Shown piece by piece: positions 1 to 5,256 of a stretch of DNA of 5,256 nt. This DNA comes from Sphingomonas sp. UBA1000 (lineage in GTDB: Bacteria > Pseudomonadota > Alphaproteobacteria > Sphingomonadales > Sphingomonadaceae). Location: positions 1-5,256 of the forward strand of contig DBAW01000201.1 in NCBI GenBank assembly GCA_002291855.1, given 5' to 3'. Numbering within the stretch: position 1 is the first letter of the stretch; the number at the start of each line of letters is the position of its first letter. The position numbers and the translations under genes are program-made. The notes under the pieces are model-generated. The model was not told where the DNA came from, did not search any database, and was given only the letters and a program-made list of their open reading frames with translations.

Positions 1-152
1 TGCGCGACATCCCATTCGCAGCCGCGTTCCGGATCGCGCAGCCGCGCCATGATCGATGCCAGCCGCGCCAGCGCCGCGGGGGCGTTCTTCGGATCGGTGC
101 CCTGCGGGGCCGTCCCGGGCCTGGCAGGGGCGCTCTCGCTCGTTCCGCTCAT
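1..152 (-). CDS. mazG: Nucleoside triphosphate pyrophosphohydrolase MazG, N-terminal fragment (cut by left edge)
   Basis: This is the first 50 codons of a gene that runs off the left edge. The translation begins MSGTSESAPARPG and reaches a segment reading IMARLRDPERGCEWD at about residues 34-48. That segment matches the opening of MazG proteins, where an LRDP-x-x-GC-x-WD stretch precedes the first all-alpha NTP-pyrophosphatase domain. Family members hydrolyse (d)NTPs to the monophosphate and pyrophosphate, cleaning aberrant nucleotides and affecting (p)ppGpp levels. The catalytic EExxE residues lie outside the window. About 27 residues rich in Ala, Pro and Gly precede the conserved part, so the ATG at 152 gives a modest N-terminal extension. 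It is nevertheless the first ATG, with a weak GGGA (160-163) seven bases upstream. The gene follows the protease gene in the same direction after 55 bases and may have its own promoter. Identity rests on a short piece. Confidence 0.8.
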   Translation of the reverse strand, partial: MSGTSESAPARPGTAPQGTDPKNAPAALARLASIMARLRDPERGCEWDVA

Positions 153-157
153 CGTGA

Positions 158-185
158 AATCCCGATAATATACATTATGTAAAAT
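158..185 (+). other. dif-like XerC/XerD recombination site (candidate)
   Basis: The element reads as an 11-base left arm AATCCCGATAA (158-168), a 6-base centre TATACA (169-174) and an 11-base right arm TTATGTAAAAT (175-185). This is the 11-6-11 layout of dif sites. From memory, the E. coli dif arms are GGTGCGCATAA and TTATGTTAAAT around TGTATA. The right (XerD) arm differs at one position. The left (XerC) arm matches at 6 of 11, including the inner ATAA. The centre is the reverse complement of the E. coli centre. About 79% of the element is A or T, in a GC-rich window, and it fills half of the only intergenic gap. Chromosomal dif sites resolve dimers near the replication terminus, and similar sites serve Xer-dependent phages and plasmids. 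The alternative is a palindromic promoter or operator of mazG. Confidence 0.5.
165..178. repeat. Short inverted repeat ATAAT-4-ATTAT
   Basis: The half-sites ATAAT (165-169) and ATTAT (174-178) are perfect reverse complements separated by the four bases ATAC. They form the core of the candidate Xer site: the inner ends of both recombinase arms plus the spacer. The stem is too short and too AT-rich to act as an intrinsic terminator, and no T-run follows it. The symmetry fits binding by two related subunits, either XerC/XerD or a dimeric repressor. Confidence 0.75.
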
Positions 186-207
186 ACGCGCTTGTCCAGC
201 ACCGGGT

Positions 208-834
208 TCACGCCCCCTCGGACATGGTCATGGCATCTTCGGGCTCGAGGATCAGCGTCCGGCCCTCGACCCGCCATGACCGCAGCGACGACAGGAAGTT
301 CATGCCCAGCACATTGGTGTCGCCAAAGGCTGGCGCGACCACGGCCGCGAGATCGCGCGCCACAATCGGGCCAACCCGCAGTTCGGCGATCCGCGCCCGG
401 CGTGCCTCGACGTCACCGTTCGCAGTGGCCAGCACGACCGGAAAACCGTTCTGGACGATCTCCAGCCCGGCCGCGCGCGCCTGATCCAGTCCCATCGCCG
501 TGCGCGTCGCGCCGCTGTCGATCAGAAAACGCTGCTGGGTGCCATTGACGCGCGCCTGCACCCAGAAATGGCCATCCTCCGCCATCGGGATGCGCAGCGT
601 GCCGCCGACCGTGCGGCCCTGTTCGCCGGCCAGATCGCCCATGATCCGGCTGGCAAGCCGGCCAAGCTCGGCCCGGTAGCTGGCGGCAACCAGTACCGCG
701 CCGATGATCAGCAGCCACCCCGCCGCCATGCGTGCCAGCGAGCCGAGCGGCAGGCGCCGCGCGATCAGGCCGGAGCCGACCAGCACCAGCATCAGCACCG
801 CGCCGGCCAGCTGGGCATATTGATCGCCGCTCAT
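208..834 (-). CDS. Membrane-anchored retropepsin-like aspartic protease (clan AA, TIGR02281-type)
   Basis: This is a 208-residue protein. Two hydrophobic stretches at about residues 8-26 and 34-52 look like membrane helices, and the remainder (about 75-200) is a single retropepsin-like domain. The catalytic motif is DSGAT at 106-110, with Asp106 the expected nucleophile-activating residue. The second signature, a hydrophobic pair followed by Gly within NVLGMNFLSSL (174-184), is intact. Proteins with one such motif act as homodimers that share the active site, as in retroviral proteases. Two N-terminal helices would tether the protease domain to the inner membrane. Which side it faces, and its substrate, cannot be read from the sequence. 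The ATG at 834 overlaps the TGA of the hydrolase gene upstream as ATGA, so translation is probably coupled. Domain assignment is firm; the physiological role is unknown. Confidence 0.85.
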   Translation of the reverse strand: MSGDQYAQLAGAVLMLVLVGSGLIARRLPLGSLARMAAGWLLIIGAVLVAASYRAELGRLASRIMGDLAGEQGRTVGGTLRIPMAEDGHFWVQARVNGTQQRFLIDSGATRTAMGLDQARAAGLEIVQNGFPVVLATANGDVEARRARIAELRVGPIVARDLAAVVAPAFGDTNVLGMNFLSSLRSWRVEGRTLILEPEDAMTMSEGA

Positions 835-1613
835 CCCAGCACCAGCTGCTGGCCGTCATAAGCCGGTGCCACGCCCTCGGGCAGCTCCGCGCAGAGCGTG
901 CGGTAATCCATCGAATTGTCCATATGGGTCAGCAGCGCCCGGCCGGGCCGGACCTCTTCTACCCAGCGCAGCACATCGTCCAGATGGGCATGGGTCGGAT
1001 GCGGCGCGCGGCGCAGCGCATCGACGATCCACAGGTCGCAGCCTTGATACAGACTCCGCATGTCATCGGTCATGCGATTGAAGTCGGTGGCATAAACCAC
1101 CGAATTTCCCCGGCTGTCGAACCGCAGCCCGGCCGAGGTGATGCCCCCGTGCGGCTGCTCAGTCACGCGCAGCCGGATGTCGCCGATCGCCATGTCATCG
1201 CCCAGCTCATCGAGCGTCGCAATCGCCGGATAGCCCGGCTCACCGCTGAACACATAGCCGAAGCGCCGCCGCAGCACCGCCGCCGTGTCGGACCGCGCAT
1301 AGCCGGGAACCGGCCGGCCCATGCGGTGGAACAACGGCCGCAGATCATCAAGGCCATGGACATGATCGGCATGGTCATGCGTCCAGATGACCGCGCTCAG
1401 CCAGCCGATTCCGGCACCCAGCAGCTGCTCCCGGAGATCGGGCGTCGTATCGACCAGAATGCGCGTGTCGCCGCTTTCGACCAGGATCGAGACGCGGCGG
1501 CGGCGGTTGCGCGGCTCGGCGGGATCGCACGCGCCCCAATCGCCATCATTGCCATCCCCGCCGACGCGCGGCACGCCCGATGACGTGCCGCAGCCGAGGA
1601 TGGTAACCTTCAC
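831..1613 (-). CDS. PhnP-like metallo-beta-lactamase-fold hydrolase
   Basis: With a GTG start at 1613 the protein has 260 residues. It opens MKVTILGCGTSSGVPRVGG, the first strand and glycine-rich loop typical of the PhnP/RNase Z-like branch of the metallo-beta-lactamase fold. The metal-binding HxHxDH motif is seen as THDHADH (78-84; His79, His81, Asp83, His84). Further likely ligands are His155 (TEQPHGG), Asp177 (YATDFNR) and His230 (LLTHMDN); HPTHAH at 205-210 is also conserved-looking. PhnP itself is a cyclic phosphodiesterase of phosphonate breakdown. No phn gene lies nearby, so a general phosphodiesterase activity is the safer description. A longer upstream reading with an ATG at 1736 was rejected because it would add 41 Arg-rich residues lying wholly over tatD, ahead of the conserved beginning. 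The GTG overlaps the tatD TGA as GTGA and has AAGG seven bases upstream. Confidence 0.87.
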   Translation of the reverse strand: MKVTILGCGTSSGVPRVGGDGNDGDWGACDPAEPRNRRRRVSILVESGDTRILVDTTPDLREQLLGAGIGWLSAVIWTHDHADHVHGLDDLRPLFHRMGRPVPGYARSDTAAVLRRRFGYVFSGEPGYPAIATLDELGDDMAIGDIRLRVTEQPHGGITSAGLRFDSRGNSVVYATDFNRMTDDMRSLYQGCDLWIVDALRRAPHPTHAHLDDVLRWVEEVRPGRALLTHMDNSMDYRTLCAELPEGVAPAYDGQQLVLG

Positions 1614-2389
1614 CGCGCGGCCTTGGTAAATAGCCGGTGAAAGTTTGCGGTCGTCGTCTCGGCCAGCGCCGCGGCAGCGGTGCCGCGCAGACCGGCGAGA
1701 AATTGCGCGGTATCGGCCACGAACGCCGGCTCGCACGGCTTGCCGCGATGTGGCACCGGGGCAAGGAAGGGCGCATCGGTTTCGATCAGCAGCCGGTCTT
1801 CGGGGATCATCCGCGCCGTTTCCTGAAGGTCGCGGGCGTTTTTGAACGTCACAATGCCCGACAGCGAGATGTAGAAGCCGAGGTCGAGCATCCGCACCGC
1901 GAAATCGCGGCTGGCGGTGAAACAGTGGATGACGCCGCGATATTCGCCGGCCGCCATTTCGTCGGCGATCAGCCTGTGGCTGTCCGCCTCCGCATCGCGG
2001 GTGTGGACGATGACCGGCAGGCCGGTCTGGCGCGCGGCGGCGATATGGGCGCGGAAACTGTCCTGCTGCCGCGCGCGGTCACTATGGTCGTAATAATAAT
2101 CAAGCCCGGTTTCGCCGATGGCCACCACCTTGGGGTGCGCGGCGCGCGCAACCAGCCGGTCGGTGTCGATCTCGGGATGGGCATCGGCTTCGTGCGGGTG
2201 GATGCCGACGCTGGCCCAGATATCGTCATGACGCTCGGCGACGCCGATCACATCATCCCATTCGCGCGCCCGCGTCGAGATGTTGAGCATCGTCGCCACG
2301 CCCGCTGCGCGCGCGCGCGCGATCACCCCGTCCTGATCCTCGACCAGCCCGGCATAGTTCAGATGGCAATGGCTGTCGGTCAGGCGCAT
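1610..2389 (-). CDS. tatD: TatD-family metal-dependent deoxyribonuclease/hydrolase
   Basis: This 259-residue protein is close to the usual 255-265 for the TatD family. It is an amidohydrolase-type TIM barrel whose characterised members are Mg-dependent 3'-to-5' DNA/RNA exonucleases acting in DNA repair. The motifs appear in order: DSHCH at 5-9 (His7, His9), GIHPH at 62-66, GETGLDYYY at 92-100 (Glu93), VIVHTRDA at 126-133 (His129), VIHCFTAS at 153-160 (His155), and ETDAPFLAPVPHRGK at 203-217 (Asp205). All expected metal ligands are present. The ATG at 2389 gives the family N-terminus MRLTDSHCHL and shares one base with the metG stop (TGATG). An open frame continues upstream into metG, but that extension has no family resemblance. 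The next gene overlaps its stop by four bases. Several paralogues are common (TatD, YcfH, YjjV); this one sits after metG, like YcfH-type genes. Confidence 0.93.
   Translation of the reverse strand: MRLTDSHCHLNYAGLVEDQDGVIARARAAGVATMLNISTRAREWDDVIGVAERHDDIWASVGIHPHEADAHPEIDTDRLVARAAHPKVVAIGETGLDYYYDHSDRARQQDSFRAHIAAARQTGLPVIVHTRDAEADSHRLIADEMAAGEYRGVIHCFTASRDFAVRMLDLGFYISLSGIVTFKNARDLQETARMIPEDRLLIETDAPFLAPVPHRGKPCEPAFVADTAQFLAGLRGTAAAALAETTTANFHRLFTKAAR
1621..1624 (-). promoter_or_regulatory. Ribosome binding site that decides the GTG start of the hydrolase gene
   Basis: The minus strand reads AAGG followed by seven bases and then GTG (1613-1611). The spacing is right for a Shine-Dalgarno sequence, and the codons after the GTG give the conserved family N-terminus. 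This favours the GTG over upstream ATG codons inside tatD. Confidence 0.6.
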
Positions 2390-3930
2390 CACCCCTCCCC
2401 GTCGGCCGGCAGCTCCAGCCGGGGAAAGATCGGGCTGGGTGCCGCCAGCATGGTGCTGTCCAGCCAGTCGCGGTCGGCAAGATCGGCATAGCCGCGCCGG
2501 TCGGCGGCGACGCCGAGCAGATCGAGCAGCCGGTCGGCCGAGCCGGGAATGACCGGCCGGATCGCAATCGCCAGATCGCGCAGCGCGAGCAGCAGCGTGC
2601 GCAGCACTGCCTCCATCCGCTCCGGATCGGTCTTGCGCAGCGCCCAGGGGGCCTGGGCGTCGACATATTGGTTGCACGCAAACACGCCGCGCATCCACGC
2701 CTCGCACGCCTGCGACAGCGCCAGTTCGCCAAAGGCCGCCGGCACGTCGTGGCGCGTCGCCTGCGCGACCAGATCGAGGAGTGCATCATCGGCGGCATCG
2801 CCGCGCCCGGCACCGGGCACCCGGCCCAGATTCTTGGCGATGAAGCTCAGCACCCGCTGGGCGAGATTGCCGAAGCTGTTGGCCAGATCGGCATTGACGC
2901 GGGTGACGATCGCCTCGGCCGAATAGCTCCCATCCCGCCCGAACACGACCTCGCGCAGCAGGAAATAGCGCAGCCCGTCGACCCCGAACCGTTCGGCCAG
3001 TTCAAGCGGATCGACGACATTGCCGAGCGATTTGGACATTTTCTCGCCGCGGTGGAGCAGGAAGCCGTGGCCGAACACCTGATGCGGCAGCGCAATCCCC
3101 GCCGACATCAGGAATGCCGGCCAATAGACCGCGTGGAAACGCACAATATCCTTGCCGATGACATGCAGATCGGCCGGCCAGCGCCCGGTATAGCCGGCAT
3201 CGGGATAGCCCGCGCCGGTCAGATAATTGGTGAGCGCATCGACCCACACATACATGACATGGCCGTCCGCCCCCGGCACCTTCACCCCCCAGTCGAAGCT
3301 GGTGCGCGACACCGACAGATCGGCCAGCCCCGCCTCGACAAAGCGGATCACCTCGTTGCGGCGCGCCTCGGGGCGGATGAAATCGGGATTGTCGCGGTAA
3401 AGCGCGAGCAGCGGTTCCTGATAGCGCGACAGGCGGAAAAACCAGCTTTCCTCGACCGTCCATTCGACCGGGGTGCCCTGCGGCGACAGGCGCACGCCCC
3501 CTTCCCCGTCCACCAGTTCCTTTTCATCGTAAAAGGCCTCGTCGCGGACCGAATACCAGCCCTCATAGCGCCCGAGATACAGGTCGCCGCGCGCCGCCAT
3601 CGCGTTCCAGATCGCCTGGCTCGCGGCGTGATGATCCGGCTCGGTGGTGCGGATGAAACGATCATATGAAATATTGAGGGCGTCGCACATCGCCCTGAAA
3701 TAAGACGACATTTCATCGGCAAGCGCGGTCACGTCCACGCCCTTGTCGCGCGCCGTCTGGACCATTTTCAGCCCATGTTCGTCGGTACCGGTCTGGAAAA
3801 ACACTTCGCGGCCCGACATGCGCTGGAACCGGGCGACGGCATCGGCCGCAATCGCTTCATAGGCATGGCCGATATGGGGCCGGCCATTGGGATAGCTGAT
3901 CGCGGTGGTGAGATAAAAGGGCTTGGCCAT
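2389..3930 (-). CDS. metG: Methionyl-tRNA synthetase, short zinc-less form
   Basis: This 513-residue cytoplasmic class I aminoacyl-tRNA synthetase charges tRNA-Met, including the initiator, using ATP. The Rossmann domain starts with YLTTAISYPNGRPHIGHAYE, where HIGH is exact at residues 19-22. TGTDEHG (48-53) and the connective-peptide domain follow. KMSKS is exact at 297-301 within HRGEKMSKSLGNVVDP. The helical anticodon-binding domain occupies roughly 345-470. The connective region (about 120-165) has no cysteines, so the zinc knuckle of the E. coli enzyme is missing. The protein also ends without the EMAP/Trbp111-like tRNA-binding domain of longer versions. This matches the compact type common in alphaproteobacteria, so it is not a truncation. 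The ATG at 3930 is five bases after the holB stop, with AAAGG (3940-3944) nine bases upstream. Confidence 0.97.
   Translation of the reverse strand: MAKPFYLTTAISYPNGRPHIGHAYEAIAADAVARFQRMSGREVFFQTGTDEHGLKMVQTARDKGVDVTALADEMSSYFRAMCDALNISYDRFIRTTEPDHHAASQAIWNAMAARGDLYLGRYEGWYSVRDEAFYDEKELVDGEGGVRLSPQGTPVEWTVEESWFFRLSRYQEPLLALYRDNPDFIRPEARRNEVIRFVEAGLADLSVSRTSFDWGVKVPGADGHVMYVWVDALTNYLTGAGYPDAGYTGRWPADLHVIGKDIVRFHAVYWPAFLMSAGIALPHQVFGHGFLLHRGEKMSKSLGNVVDPLELAERFGVDGLRYFLLREVVFGRDGSYSAEAIVTRVNADLANSFGNLAQRVLSFIAKNLGRVPGAGRGDAADDALLDLVAQATRHDVPAAFGELALSQACEAWMRGVFACNQYVDAQAPWALRKTDPERMEAVLRTLLLALRDLAIAIRPVIPGSADRLLDLLGVAADRRGYADLADRDWLDSTMLAAPSPIFPRLELPADGEG
2392..2400 (-). promoter_or_regulatory. 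Purine-rich ribosome binding site of tatD, inside the end of metG
   Basis: The minus strand has GGGGAGGGG immediately before the TGATG junction. These bases also encode the last Gly-Glu-Gly residues of MetRS. The run is a strong match to the anti-Shine-Dalgarno, though the distance to the ATG is short. It supports the ATG at 2389 over starts farther upstream, and it lets tatD be translated by reinitiation. Confidence 0.6.
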
Positions 3931-3935
3931 GGCCG

Positions 3936-4928
3936 TCAGCCTTTAGCGTGTGCGCGCGTCCGGGCAAGCGCGGCCACATGGCCGCACAGCTGAAATACCG
4001 TCGCCTGCGGGTCGAGCGATAGCGGCAATGCGCTGGCGGCAAGATCGCGCGCGCGTTCCCATTCGCCCAGGATCGCGGCCAGTTGCGCGCCCCGCGCGGT
4101 GCGGGCGCGGTCGACCAGAAAGGCCGGCGCGCGCTCGAGAAACGCCTGATAGCGCGGCTGCACCGATTTGGCCGACAGCGCCTTGGCAAGCGCCAGCCGC
4201 TCGGCATTGCCGGCATCGCCGGTGTCCGCGATCCGGGCGAGCGCCGCGTCCAGCCCGGCAAGGTCGAGCCCGGCAAAGCGCAGCGCCTGCCCCGGCGCGC
4301 CGCCGCCCGCGCGCACCAGCGCGGTCAGCTCGTCCGGGGTCGCCCCGGGCAGCGCATCGGCCAGCGCTGCTGCCATGACGTCATCGCCAAGTGACTGGAA
4401 ACGCAGAATCCGGCAGCGCGACCGGATCGTCGGCAGCAGCCGCCCGGGCGAATGGCTGACGAGCAGGAAGATCGTGCCCGCCGGCGGCTCTTCGAGGCTT
4501 TTGAGCAGCGCGTTGGCCCCCGCGCGCTCCAGATCGTCGACCGCGTCGATCACGATCACCCGGCGGGTGGACAGCGCCGGGGCCATGCCCAGCATCGGGA
4601 TCAGCGCGCGGATCTGATCGATGCTGATGTTGCGCGCCAGTTCCTCGCCCCGCCCCTCGCGCACCAGCCGTTCGATCACCCGGAAATCGGGATGGGCGTC
4701 GGCGGCGATCAGCTTTGCGGTCGGGTGATCGGCGGGCACCGCCAGCCCCTCGCCCGCAGGCGGCGGGCCGGCGGCTTCGGCCAGCAGCCGCGCGGCCGCC
4801 GCACGGGCAAAGCCGCCCTTGCCCACCCCTTTCGGCCCGGCGAGCAGCCAGGCATGGTGCAGCCGCCCGCCGCGCATCGCCTCGACAAAGGCGGCGGTCT
4901 GCGCCTCGTGCCCGCGCAGCGCCGTCAT
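3936..4928 (-). CDS. holB: DNA polymerase III subunit delta' (clamp loader)
   Basis: This 330-residue AAA+ protein of the clamp-loader complex, with delta and tau/gamma, opens the beta clamp and places it on primed DNA. The N-terminal part reads HHAWLLAGPKGVGKGGFARA (24-43). This resembles a Walker A loop but has Gly38 where ATP-binding members have Ser or Thr, as fits a delta' that does not hydrolyse ATP. VIVIDAVDDL (124-133) is the Walker B-like strand. ANALLKSLEEPP (138-149) is the hallmark helix of the family. IRSRC at 168-172 carries the SRC motif, whose arginine acts in trans on the neighbouring ATPase. The four zinc cysteines of E. coli delta' are absent; the only cysteines are at 172 and 315. 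The C-terminal helical collar domain is less conserved. The ATG overlaps the tmk stop as ATGA. No clear ribosome site is visible there, so translation probably depends on tmk. Confidence 0.93.
   Translation of the reverse strand: MTALRGHEAQTAAFVEAMRGGRLHHAWLLAGPKGVGKGGFARAAAARLLAEAAGPPPAGEGLAVPADHPTAKLIAADAHPDFRVIERLVREGRGEELARNISIDQIRALIPMLGMAPALSTRRVIVIDAVDDLERAGANALLKSLEEPPAGTIFLLVSHSPGRLLPTIRSRCRILRFQSLGDDVMAAALADALPGATPDELTALVRAGGGAPGQALRFAGLDLAGLDAALARIADTGDAGNAERLALAKALSAKSVQPRYQAFLERAPAFLVDRARTARGAQLAAILGEWERARDLAASALPLSLDPQATVFQLCGHVAALARTRAHAKG
3940..3944 (-). promoter_or_regulatory. Ribosome binding site of metG
   Basis: AAAGG on the minus strand lies nine bases before the metG ATG and within the last codons of holB. 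It supports independent initiation on metG despite the very short gap. Confidence 0.5.
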
Positions 4929-5256
4929 GACGTCAGATCGTCGAGCGCGGCGAGCAGCCGGGCGGTCACCGCCTCGGCCGGGCCATCGGCGGCGATCAGG
5001 CGAAACCGCTCCGGCTCGCGCGCGGCGAGCGCCACGAACGCCTCCGCCACCCGGTCCAGAAACCCGTCATTGCGCGCGGCGAAACGGTCCGCATCGGCGC
5101 CGTCGCGGGCAACCATCCGCGCCGTGGCGGCGGCAACCGGCATGGTCAGCACCAGAGTGCGGTCGGGCATCAGCCCTTCGCTGCCGACGCGGTGCAGCGC
5201 CAATATCTCGTCATCGGTCAGCCCGCCGGCCAGCCCCTGATAGGCGCGGGTGGAAT
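4925..5256 (-). CDS. tmk: Thymidylate kinase, C-terminal part (cut by right edge)
   Basis: The last 109 residues and stop codon are present; the ATP-binding P-loop half lies beyond the right edge. dTMP kinase phosphorylates dTMP to dTDP on the route to dTTP. The visible part begins STRAYQGLAGGL, the conserved substrate-binding helix that usually follows DRF/DRY. It continues to LMPDRTLVLTMPVAAATARM, the strand and helix usually read as RPDLTLLLDVPPEVALER. A lid-region Arg-rich segment follows, with DADRFAARNDGFLDRVAEAF at the position where the family has DRFE plus an FH-R helix. An internal TTG at 5203 could start a shorter reading, but the conserved residues ahead of it show that the gene continues upstream. 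The pairing with holB immediately downstream is common in bacteria and supports the call. Confidence 0.92.
   Translation of the reverse strand, partial: STRAYQGLAGGLTDDEILALHRVGSEGLMPDRTLVLTMPVAAATARMVARDGADADRFAARNDGFLDRVAEAFVALAAREPERFRLIAADGPAEAVTARLLAALDDLTS

Noticed and set aside
153..207. Intrinsic terminator after the protease gene.
   Set aside because: The only hairpin is the AT-rich 5-bp stem, with no GC-rich stem and no T-run on the minus strand after it. Read-through into mazG remains possible.
1614..1736. Longer start for the hydrolase gene at an upstream ATG.
   Set aside because: The extra 41 residues are Arg-rich and lie entirely over tatD. The family N-terminus starts exactly at the GTG at 1613, which also has a ribosome site.
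2309..2323. Alternating GC run (GCGCGCGCGC) that could suggest Z-DNA or a simple repeat.
   Set aside because: It encodes an Ala-Arg-Ala-Arg helix in TatD at a position where the family tolerates this composition, and it is ordinary for this base composition.
2390..2707. Longer upstream start for tatD within metG.
   Set aside because: The added sequence is an out-of-frame reading of the conserved metG C-terminus. MRLTDSHCHL at 2389 is the expected TatD beginning.
2668..3669. Long plus-strand open frame (about 333 codons) opposite metG, with similar ones at 732-1583 and 1637-2491.
   Set aside because: These lie antisense to clearly conserved genes, and their translations are rich in Arg, Ala, His and Gln with no recognisable domain. 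In GC-rich DNA, frames opposite real genes stay open by codon bias.
4375..4384. Palindrome ATGACGTCAT, with TGACGTCA again at 4928-4935 at the tmk/holB junction.
   Set aside because: Both copies lie in coding sequence, one inside holB, with no shared context. Two octamer palindromes in 5 kb is compatible with chance.

Overview
The window is a compact, GC-rich stretch of bacterial chromosome in which every gene lies on the minus strand, so transcription runs from right to left. Gene order, protein sequences and codon use point to an alphaproteobacterium, most likely of the Sphingomonadales. That placement is an inference from family resemblance and was not tested by a search.

In transcription order the window holds: the C-terminal half of thymidylate kinase (tmk, cut by the right edge); the DNA polymerase III delta' clamp-loader subunit (holB); a short methionyl-tRNA synthetase (metG); a TatD-family metal-dependent nuclease (tatD); a PhnP-like metallo-beta-lactamase-fold hydrolase; and a membrane-anchored retropepsin-like aspartic protease. 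Neighbouring genes overlap by 1 or 4 bases, or in the holB/metG case are separated by 5 bases. This is the layout of one translationally coupled operon. The encoded functions are housekeeping: dTTP supply, replication, methionine charging and nucleic-acid or nucleotide clean-up. The two last genes have no firm substrate.

The only real non-coding gap is 55 bases (153-207), between the protease stop and the start of a gene cut by the left edge, whose first 50 residues look like the nucleotide pyrophosphohydrolase MazG. This gap holds the most notable signal in the window, an AT-rich 28-bp element (158-185). It has the 11-6-11 architecture of a XerC/XerD recombination site (dif-like), with a right arm one base away from the E. 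coli dif XerD arm. It could be the chromosome's dif site, a dif-like attachment site used by Xer-dependent elements, or a palindromic promoter or operator for mazG. The sequence alone does not decide among these.

No RNA genes, CRISPR arrays, insertion sequences, riboswitches or convincing terminators were seen. No previously undescribed multi-gene system is evident.
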